A DNA stretch of 18,273 nt from contig JALLPB010001068.1 in assembly GCA_036939975.1 (NCBI GenBank), positions 1-18,273 of the forward strand. The letters run 5' to 3'. This document shows, one piece after another, positions 9,366 to 16,656 of the stretch. The position numbers were made by a program, and so were the translations under genes. Under the pieces are notes generated by a model. It was not told the origin of the DNA and did no database searches. It saw only the letters and a list, made by a program, of their open reading frames with translations. Source of the stretch: Cyclostephanos tholiformis (lineage: Eukaryota; Bacillariophyta; Thalassiosirophyceae; Thalassiosirales; Thalassiosiraceae). Within the stretch, counting starts at the first letter, position 1. Each line of letters begins with the position of its first letter.

Positions 9366-9784
9366 GAAAGCTTCTGTCTACTTGGTCGATAGTACATCCA
9401 GCTCAAGGGCAGGTATGACAATTGCCTTTCTAATTTAGAAATTTGGGGGTTGTACATTGGACGCTCTGTTGGGCGCAATTCAAGGAGATCCACTAAAACT
9501 TCACTGGCCTTCAACATAATAGTTCCAAGCTTTTCTTTCATAAATGCAATTATTTGCAGCATGAACTCACAACTGTGAATCTTGACATTCTGGTCAAAGT
9601 CCGAGACCACCAACACACAGCCAGATTTTGTTGGAATCTCCAAATTCTGTCTATTTGGGATAGCTAACGTGTAAATGAGCTTGGTCCAACAGTGCAAACC
9701 CACAGCATTAGTTTGTTGGCACTTCAGAGGGTGGAAACCCAGTGGATCTGCCTTTGTCTCAAAATATTTGTCAATAGAGTTCAT
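9362..9784 (-). CDS. Hypothetical protein, 140 aa
   Basis: The frame starts at ATG 9784 and runs to TGA. The text looks like a globular protein (HPLKCQQTNAVGLHCWTKLI, SGCVLVVSDFDQNVKIHSCE, KEKLGTIMLKASEVLVDLLE), and frames on the other strand are poorer. A TATAAAAG lies on the minus strand at 9910-9917, 126 bp upstream of the ATG, at a plausible place for a core promoter. A separate ORF lies upstream (9888-10127) in another frame. I could not find a convincing intron joining them. No conserved domain recognised. Confidence 0.35.
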   Translation of the reverse strand: MNSIDKYFETKADPLGFHPLKCQQTNAVGLHCWTKLIYTLAIPNRQNLEIPTKSGCVLVVSDFDQNVKIHSCEFMLQIIAFMKEKLGTIMLKASEVLVDLLELRPTERPMYNPQISKLERQLSYLPLSWMYYRPSRQKLS

Positions 9785-9887
9785 GGTGCAATGTGAAGCA
9801 AGAAGCTTTGTAAGGACTTTGAAACTTCATGTGTCAATAGTTAAATTGAAACTCACCAACGTGTGTGTGCATCAAAACTCTAAAATT

Positions 9888-10127
9888 CTAAAAGGAAAAG
9901 AATTTCCTTCTTTTATAGGATGAAGTGCTGGTTGCTAGCCACCGTGCATTGTACCTACTTTGGCACTCAAAAAATGCCTTATTTTCAGGGAGTGCATTAG
10001 CGAGTGGTGGTGCCAGCATACTTCCCAACTTCCTGTGACTACCACAAAAAAGTCTCAGATTCATATAACCTCCAACAGCCACAGATGCTCCTTGTTCATC
10101 ATCCTTCAGTCCTTGGGATGAGAGCAT
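9888..10127 (-). CDS. Hypothetical protein or 5' exon, 79 aa
   Basis: Starts at ATG 10127. The text is protein-like at first (GASVAVGGYMNLRLFCGSHR, APPLANALPENKAFFECQSR) and ends in a lysine/arginine and phenylalanine tail, which suggests the true coding part stops earlier. GTACAA near 9950 is a possible donor. It may be the 5' part of the gene continued at 9362-9784, but a frame-consistent intron was not found. Function unknown. Confidence 0.3.
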   Translation of the reverse strand: MLSSQGLKDDEQGASVAVGGYMNLRLFCGSHRKLGSMLAPPLANALPENKAFFECQSRYNARWLATSTSSYKRRKFFSF

Positions 10128-10332
10128 ACTTCTCGTTCTGATTATGTACTGGCCTGAGATGCATGTTCAGACATGCAGCGGATTGCTGTGACATGCCCCA
10201 AAGCTGTTAACATTAGAGTAGCCTTTGTGGGCTTCACTCCAAGGTGTTAGTTCGAACCAATCAATGGTGAACATGATTCATTGTTTATGCGACACTTGAA
10301 AATCCTATTTACAGCTTAACAGCTATGGACGG
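10128..10332. other. Spacer, no gene seen
   Basis: Contains no supported gene. A tRNA B-box-like AGTTCGAACC at 10249-10258 lacks a matching A box and a foldable acceptor stem. Confidence 0.4.
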
Positions 10333-10587
10333 TCACCACCAATCATTTTTTAGAGTAGCTACATAGTACCGTAGTTTCATAGCAAATTTTTGTCCATTCA
10401 CAGAGTTTGACAGCGTGTTGAACTTGCAAGAACCTAAGCTTTTGTGTGGTACTTTGCGAAGCTCTTCGCATTGATGATGTACGACAAGCAATTTGCCGTC
10501 CTTTTTTGCACTAGTTAAAAATTCTCCATTTGCGAGTTGTGTTGTATGGTAGATTTTGGTGTGCCAAGTTTTTTTCAGGTAGACCAT
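10333..10587 (-). CDS. Hypothetical small basic protein, 84 aa
   Basis: Frame from ATG 10587 to stop. It contains NGEFLTSAKKDGKLLVVHHQ and ends LRYYVATLKNDWW. It lies directly left of the palindrome-array element, on the strand opposite the large integrase gene. No signal peptide, membrane segment or known motif is visible. It could be a fragment of an older gene or a chance ORF. Confidence 0.2.
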   Translation of the reverse strand: MVYLKKTWHTKIYHTTQLANGEFLTSAKKDGKLLVVHHQCEELRKVPHKSLGSCKFNTLSNSVNGQKFAMKLRYYVATLKNDWW

Positions 10588-10698
10588 ATTGTACTATTCC
10601 TGAGTATAAAACCGTACATACCTTTCAAAAAGTACGAGTTTTTCTCCCGCCAAAACAGAGATAGCCGTTAAGCTGTTAACTATCTGATTTGTGATGCA

Positions 10699-10963
10699 AA
10701 TTATATATAATTCTGGATTATATATAATCTGCGTCTATGAATACTTATAAAATGGATTATATATAATGTGTGCCTAGGCGCAGATTATATATAATCCAGA
10801 ATTATATATAATCCAGAATTATATATAATCCAGAATTTGCGATTTCATTATATCAAATCACGTCTGGATTATATATAATCAGGCATGGATTATATATAAT
10901 CAGGACAAGATTATACCTAATTCGGACCAGATTATATATAATCTTGTCCAAATTAGGTATAAT
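10699..10963. repeat. Left array of 14-bp palindromes
   Basis: About ten copies of (G/A)ATTATATATAAT(C/T/G) start at 10699, 10716, 10755, 10783, 10800, 10817, 10867, 10888, 10909 (a variant) and 10930. The last four are exactly 21 bp apart, and three other steps are 17 bp. Spacers vary, while the palindrome core is kept. The spacer CGGACCA at 10923 also occurs in the right array at 15828, which ties the two arrays to one family. Confidence 0.9.
10910..10963. repeat. 54-bp near-perfect palindrome upstream of the integrase gene
   Basis: Two 27-bp arms (10910-10936 and 10937-10963) are reverse complements with two mismatches. The centre is the last 14-bp palindrome of the left array, and the arms include the outward pair CCTAATT and AATTAGG. 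It could extrude as a cruciform or act as a large symmetric binding site about 100 bp before the start codon. Confidence 0.85.
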
Positions 10964-11061
10964 TTTCTCACAATACCCAGGCCCCATACTCCTATCCTCC
11001 ATCCTCCCGCCGCCGCCTCACCCGCCGCCTGCCGCCCGCCACAAGCACCCTCGCTTTCGCC
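10930..11061 (+). promoter_or_regulatory. Probable promoter and 5' leader of the integrase gene
   Basis: The last palindrome (TATATATAA, 10930-10943) and GGTATAAT at 10956 offer TATA-like sequences 118 and about 105 bp before the ATG. They are followed by a C-rich, pyrimidine-rich leader (about 10981-11050) that looks unlike the AT-rich DNA upstream. If the array palindromes bind the element's own protein, expression could be autoregulated. That is inference only. Confidence 0.4.
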
Positions 11062-14000
11062 ATGTCCACTGTTTCAAACTCTAGTACCCTCACCAGCAGC
11101 AGTCCGCGCGCTGGCACTGTGTCGTCCTCTTCCCCTTCTTCTGTGGTTGTAGCTAGTGCTGCGGCCCATGGACCTGTCGCATCGCTCAACGCGCTGGCCG
11201 CAGGTTTTCAGCAGTGCGCTGAGAAGGCAATTGCTGCTGCGCAGCAGGCAGCTGCTGATGCCGCTGAGATTAACGATGCTCACGCCAAAATTGTCAATCA
11301 GCATCGCAAGTTGTTTTTGCAGAAGGCTTTTGGCATCAACCCAGATGGCACGAAGATCACTAATTTGAGTCTTCTACCCAAGAAGCCTGTCGTGTATAGG
11401 TCGGTGAGGACGGTTGAGCAATACAACGACATGATCCGTATTCTCACCAACTGGGGCGATGATGCCGTCCTTGCTGCTGGTCCACCTGATGACCCTATCG
11501 TCAAGCAAATTAAGGCGTTTCGCACTCACAACAGGCATGGGTATAATTATGTCAGGGATTTTGAGCTTGAGGAGATCGTGGGCCCCGACGGATTCCCCAA
11601 GGTTCTTCTCATCCATAAAAAATCCAGGGGCATCGTGTCCCACATGCTTGACATATTTGATGTCATCCATGAGGCTCATAGCCGGATGGGCCACCTGCGC
11701 ACTGAGAAAACGCTTGCAAATTGCAAGCCACAGTTCTACAGTCCTACGTCTGCACTGTGCAAGCTATTTATTGATGATTGCTTCGTCTGCCATGAGACAC
11801 AGCCTGAAATTCCAGCGAGGAAGGGTGCTAAGAAGCCTATTCTTACCTCTGACTTCCGTGATCGCATTCAGGTTGATCTCATCGACATGCGCACGATGCG
11901 GAAGCTTGATATTTATGGACAGATGCAGCGGTGGATTCTGACTGTCAAGGACCATTCTACTGGCCTTGTATATCTTGCTGCCCTTCCGCAGAAGAAGGCC
12001 GAGTTTGTTGCTGCGGAGTTGGAGAAGTATTTTGGTTTTGTTGGCTTTCCCCATATCCTCCACAGCGACAATGGGAAGGAGTTCATTGCATCATTGGTTG
12101 TTGACATGATCAAGAGGAATAATCCCGACTGCTTCATCGTGACCGGTCGCCCAAGGACTCCACGAGACCAAGGATCTGTTGAGATTGCAAACAAACTGGT
12201 CAAACGTGTACTCATGCGTGTTTCATCGCAGCGTCGCTTGCAGGGTATTGACACGAATTGGACCAGGATTCTTGGCCATGTCATGTCAGTGTGTAACAGT
12301 CATTCTGGGACACGTAAGTACAGCACATCAAGTTATGAGGCTGTTTTTGGCCAGAAGTATCATCCAGACGATGAATTTCCGGACTTATCCTTTTATGGAG
12401 CCGTGGACGAAGCAACGGATAATGGGTTCACTATATTTGGCCAATCTGGTGATAAATCAGTCTTGGAAAGTAATGTATCTGAAGATGTTTTTTGTGAGCC
12501 TTGCTGTGGTGGTCGTGATGGCAGTCCACCAGCTGAATCCTCTGATTTGCCTGTTAGTGGAGATGGCAGTCCTCCAGCTGCGGCTAGCAGTACTACCACC
12601 CACTCCAAAACAAAATCAGTATTCACTTTGAAAGAGGCATGGGAACGTGGTTTTTCTCGTCCATGGTCTCAATCGGGTGATCGTCAAGAGTACAATTTCA
12701 TATGGTGTACGTTGACCTGTGTCGATTGCTGTTGTAACAGAATCTTCACCGTTCAAGTTGGTGACGATTCTCACATAGAATATATATCAACTTCGCAAAT
12801 TTGGTACGACGGCATCTTCATGTCATCTTTTGCACAATTGGCTGCTCATTATGCACACACCACGTCTGGATTGCTGGAACGGTGCATGCCTGTTGCGGAA
12901 GTCTTGCCGAAGTTGATTCATGTGACTTATCCCAGGGAGGACATTGAGGCGGCCGCAATTCCTCCAAATATTACTACGGTTGTAGGTATTCTTCATGATA
13001 AGAATCATTACGCAGTTTTGGAGATCAATATTATAGAAAAGAGAATCAACATTTATGATGGACTATACAGGGACATGGACGGGTGGTTCATGCACGTCTT
13101 TGCTGCTCTGAAGCGTTGTAATCTTTGCCCAAGAACGGTTAATCCCAACCCTGTTGCGGACGAACAAGTGTTAGTGAAGAGAAGGCGATTGCCGAAGATG
13201 TCAATTGAGGGATATACATTTGACATTGGCAATGATTCTTGGAAATACGTGAGAGGAAATTTTATACGCCAGGTTGATGGTTTCAACTGTGGGCCTATTG
13301 CTTGTGTAAAGATTTTGGAGATATTTCGACTGGCCTCAAAGACTGACCTAGTAGATGCCTATGACATGGGTAATTTGCGACAAGTTGTGGCGAAATACTG
13401 GAGACAGTTTCTAGACGAATGTGATGGTGACCTTCTTCTTGCACGTACTGACCGTAATCCTTCGACTACGACCAAATCAACTGATGACGAAGTTGTTGCT
13501 GCAACAGACGCAAAAGAATCAGCAAATACAGATGACAACGATACGTCCTGTTTTTGCTACTGTGATGCCCCGGAGATGGACCTTGTTCGGTTGGAGTGCT
13601 GCAGGAACACCATCCATCGAAAGTGTTTGCTCGCCCACATTACAAATTACCCGCAATGTCCATATTGTCGCAATGTCCTACCAGACATTGCTAAAGTATT
13701 TGCACTTCCATCCATCGACAGGAACAGCATCTTAGTAAACACCACTACGTCATTGGAGTCTCCAGATGAAGAACTTCGTTTGAAAGATCCACCTGAATTA
13801 ATTGGCACGATACATACTCCTGACAATGTCATAAAGACTCCATCAGTTAAACGCAACCTGCAGTCAATGCTGGTAAAACAAGCTGATGAAAAAACTCCCT
13901 TACGACTATCTGATCAACTGCGCACAACCTCGCAGGAGAAAAAGCGGAGTCGTCAAATTGAGCAGGCAAAGCGGATGGTTTTATTGCAAGGCAATGAAAT

Positions 14001-15683
14001 CGCAAGCCTAGGTGCAGCACCCGGAGCTGTGGTGGTCGTACAGTGTCCTGCAACAGCTGTTAGTCATGCAATAGGCATCATGGGGGTCATCTACGAGCTG
14101 AGCAAGCACGGTGGTGCCAGAGTTGCGACGGTAGCCGGTATTTTGTCACATGGCAATCGAAAGATGAAATGGTGGATCCCTTCCGATCAGTATGTTGTTA
14201 AGTATCGAGTAGGGGATGAGGGAAACATTCCACCGGAGTTAACAAGAATCCGCGAAGCCATTATTGCTGGGAACTACAATACAAACAATAGCGCACCAAC
14301 ATGCACAATCCAGCAAGCACACCAGGTGCTAACTGACGCAACGAGTCCGTGTAAGGTTTCACGATGTAATTGTAAAAATGGTAAATGCACAGTAGGACGG
14401 TGTGGTTGTATCAGGAAACGAAGCAAATGTTCCAGTGCATGCAGTTGCAATGGAGGTTGTGAGACCAATATCAACAACGGTAAATGATCATTCTATGTTG
14501 TAATATATAATCTAGATTCAGTCTGATATTAACCCACATTCTCCCCGTCATTCAAATATTCCTGTGCTTAGTTTCGGGCGAAGCACGGAAGAACGATGAA
14601 TATTCCAGTCACGATGAGTATCAATTGGGATCATTTTTACGCTCAGATTATAGTAAGGAATCGATCAAAATTGGAGACACAATTAATTATTGGTTATCGA
14701 TCAACGTTTGGGGTGAAGCTTCTACGATGAGATATGGAAAGGTTGTCAAAGTCATAACCGCCAATGAGATATACCAACCTCACATTTATTTAGATAATGG
14801 GGATACCGTATACTGGGGTGACGCCATCAGAAAAGTCGAAAAAGATCGTATTACGAAACAAGTCATCGAAGGACCATGGAGATCGTCCAATTTATATGAT
14901 TATGTTCCATCCGAAGATAAAGTAGCATATCGAAAAAGCCTAACAAGGGACTCAAATACGTTCAAGAGCATAGAGGCTAGCGCTCGCAGAAGTTTTGAGG
15001 AGAACGGATTCGTAGGGAATCAAACTAGCAAGTCAACATTAGCGAGTAATGAGTCCTCAGATAGTGAGTATGTTCCATCGGAGGATGAAATATCAGATTG
15101 GAAAAGCCTACCTAGGGAGTCAAAGTCATCTGATAGTGATTATGTTTCATCGGAAGATGTAATTATATCTCGGAAATCTTCTCATAGTGATGAAATCACG
15201 GAACTTGGAGACAACAAAACAAAGGATAACAATGGCTTGATTCTCGGACCCAAATGCAGTCAACAGTGCTTCATTGGGCACATCAAATGTCACCACGAAA
15301 AACGAGAGGTGAGCATAAATACACCAGGGGATTATGTCGGTTTCGATGCAACTATGTGGCATCATGGGTTCTTCGTCCATGTTACGGAATGTACCTATTA
15401 CACCGCACAGCTCTTTTGCGTACCAAGCCATCAAATGCAATCCTGTACTCGTGCTCAGCGAAAAACCACGAGACAACAAATTGCCAAACTACCACAACTA
15501 CAGCGGCTAACAACAGAAATTGAACAGAAATTGGGAAATATTACAGTTGATAGCGTGTGGTTGATTAAGAAACAGAAGGACGACGATGGATTCCAACATT
15601 GGCACCAGGACATGAAACACAGAATCAGTACAACTGTCGTCGTGAATGTAGGGGTTGTTCCTCCGGATGCATATATATTTTAG
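11062..15683 (+). CDS. Spliced 1509-aa integrase / Ulp1-like protease / RING / CXC transposase-like protein
   Basis: Exons 11062-14479 and 14572-15683 join in frame. Domains in order: Ser/Ala-rich N-terminus; H2C2 zinc-binding segment (H203, H206, H211, C240, C243); DDE integrase core with D272 (QVDLID), D336 (HSDNGKEF) and E374 (GSVEIANK); Ulp1/C48-type protease with H649 (NHYAVLEI), D666 (IYDGL), Q737 and C743 (RQVDGFNCGP); RING-like finger at 830-869 (CFCYC, CC, H852, C855, CPYC); a beta-rich segment at about 983-1070 ending in IPPELTRIREAI; CXC cysteines at 1097-1133; then the exon 2 modules. All catalytic residues are present and no internal stop occurs. Integrase would cut and join DNA, and the protease may act on SUMO or ubiquitin-like conjugates or on the polyprotein itself (inference). 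The start is the first ATG after a pyrimidine-rich leader. Palindrome arrays flank the gene. Confidence 0.8.
14480..14571 (+). other. 92-bp intron joining the two ORFs
   Basis: Donor ACG|GTAAAT at 14479/14480 and acceptor CTGTGCTTAG ending at 14571. A branch-point-like TATTAAC lies at 14527-14533, with its A about 39 bases before the acceptor. The intron splits a codon after its first base (G + TT) and restores the frame of the second ORF. That ORF has no ATG near its start but is open back to the acceptor. Other AGs inside (14515, 14521) would be out of frame. Without splicing, the first ORF would gain only one more residue (Lys) after the split codon before TGA at 14485. Confidence 0.8.
14572..15683 (+). 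CDS. Exon 2: barrel-like segment, YVPSED repeats, HxD motif
   Basis: This exon encodes residues 1140-1509 of the spliced protein. Residues about 1172-1232 (IGDTINYWLS, then HIYLDNGDTVYWGDAIRKVE) look like a small Tudor- or chromo-like beta barrel; this is fold guessing from pattern. Degenerate repeats of YV(P/S)SED-x5-KS follow near 1250, 1306 and 1330 in a Ser/Asp-rich linker. A Cys/His-rich part contains GDYVGFDATMWHHGFF (about 1392-1407). The end has GFQHWHQDM (H1484, D1486) and ISTTVVVNVG. The HxD resembles the iron-binding pair of 2-oxoglutarate dioxygenases, but the distal His would normally come after it, so the assignment is weak. It could be translated separately only from a non-ATG start. 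Confidence 0.65.
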
Positions 15684-15729
15684 TGATAACTGTTAACATT
15701 AAGGATGCGTTAGTGTTACCTTTAACGAG

Positions 15730-16264
15730 GATTATATATATTGTGCTATGGATCAAAAACAATCGTCTGTCGATTATATATAATCCGCCATGGATTATAT
15801 ATAATCGGCTATGGATTATACATAATCCGGACCAAATTATATATAATCTGATATAATCTGGATCAGATTATATATAATCCGGACATGATTATATATAATA
15901 CAATGTGGTCCGAATTATATATAATCGGCTAAGGATTATATATAATCCGCCATGGATTATATATAATCGACTATGGATTATATATAATATTATATATAAT
16001 CTGGAACGTATTATAAATAATCTAGGTTGAATTATATATAATCCATAAAGATTGGGATTATATATAATACGACCCAGATTATATATAATACGTTCCAGAT
16101 TATATATAATATATTATATAAAATTCATAGTCGATTATATATAATCTTGTTCGTATTACATATAATCAAAAAAATATTATTCTACGGATTATATATAATC
16201 CGGTTCAGATTATATATAATCCGGTCCCGATTATATATAATCTTGGACCGGATTATATATAATC
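15730..16264. repeat. Right array of 14-bp palindromes with 21-bp phasing
   Basis: About 23 copies of GATTATATATAATC and close variants (for example 15772, 15793, 15814, 15835, 15866, 15887, 15913, 15934, 15955, 15976, 15988, 16009, 16030, 16056, 16077, 16098, 16133, 16154, 16187, 16208, 16229, 16251). Fourteen of the 22 steps between neighbours are exactly 21 bp. Spacers differ but some recur (CGCCATG at 15786 and 15948; GGCTATG, GGCTAAG and GACTATG in matching places), which suggests duplication of larger blocks. The array starts 46 bp after the stop codon of the integrase gene. Confidence 0.9.
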
Positions 16265-16656
16265 CGATGCATATTTTGTATAAAAGGGGGGGAACTCAAA
16301 AAAGGGGGGAAATAAGGCCCCCGAAAATATGCCGATTGAAATAAGTGGGCCGACGGGCCCACTTTCTATTGTCACGGGCCCACTTTCTATCGGATTAGGA
16401 TTATATTATAATCAAGATTATAATTATTCTGCGTAACATATGTTTTGGCTAAACCCCGCAGATGTAGGATTAGAGGATTACGGAATTACGGCAGGCACCC
16501 TATGTTAGAATTCTAGTAGTCAAATTATCCAAGCCTTCGACTCACTTCCAAAATTTCAAGTCTCTGGAGGATTCTAACTCCAAATTTCGACAAAGAACCG
16601 ACAGCCACCAATCCTACGATACGTGTTCGGACGCACAGTTTAAGTAGGATCCCGAT
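16265..16656. other. Spacer between the two convergent genes
   Basis: Apart from the GGGCCC repeats it contains G runs (about 16286-16292 and 16302-16307) and outlying palindrome relatives (GATTATATTATAATC at 16399-16413). The rest is probably the 3' untranslated region of RPA49 on the minus strand. No gene seen. Confidence 0.5.
16343..16390. repeat. GGGCCC hairpin and 17-bp direct repeat
   Basis: ACGGGCCCACTTTCTAT occurs at 16353-16369 and again at 16374-16390, exactly 21 bp apart. AAGTGGGCC at 16343-16351 pairs with GGCCCACTT at 16356-16364 as a 9-bp stem with a 4-base loop. It lies just outside the right array and may mark the element's end or belong to the 3' side of the neighbouring RPA49 gene. 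Confidence 0.75.

Larger units (their letters stand above)
10699..16264 (+). mobile_element. Candidate integrase-type DNA transposon flanked by palindrome arrays
   Basis: One gene with a DDE integrase core, a Ulp1-type protease, a RING-like finger and CXC cysteines fills the interval between two arrays of the same 14-bp palindrome. The left array ends 98 bp before the start codon and the right array begins 46 bp after the stop codon. There is no reverse transcriptase, RNase H, gag or DNA polymerase, so it is neither an LTR element nor a Polinton. The domain set is closest to Ginger-type cut-and-paste transposons, whose transposases derive from or are related to Ty3/Gypsy integrase and can carry cysteine protease domains (from memory). 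I could not find ordinary terminal inverted repeats or a target-site duplication, so the exact ends are inferred from the arrays. Confidence 0.6.

Noticed and set aside
10200..10270. tRNA gene suggested by AGTTCGAACC
   Set aside because: No A box at the right distance and no pairing acceptor or anticodon stems.
11156..14477. Shadow ORFs on both strands inside the integrase gene
   Set aside because: They overlap a single long frame with clear catalytic motifs and have shuffled, Ser/Arg-rich text.
14625..15683. Independent second gene starting at 14625
   Set aside because: The codon at 14625 is TTG; there is no in-frame ATG upstream, and the frame is open back to a good splice acceptor that joins it to the upstream gene.
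15730..16264. CRISPR-like array (regular repeats with variable spacers)
   Set aside because: Units are 14-bp AT palindromes with about 7-bp spacers, no cas genes, clearly eukaryotic context with introns; far too short for CRISPR repeats and spacers.
10699..16264. Integrated virus or Polinton/Maverick
   Set aside because: No DNA polymerase B, packaging ATPase, capsid or reverse transcriptase is present; only one integrase-type gene lies between the arrays.
10560..16420. Classical terminal inverted repeats at the element ends
   Set aside because: I compared the sequences outside both arrays in opposite orientation and found only trivial matches (GAGTT, T runs); no convincing repeat or target-site duplication by eye.
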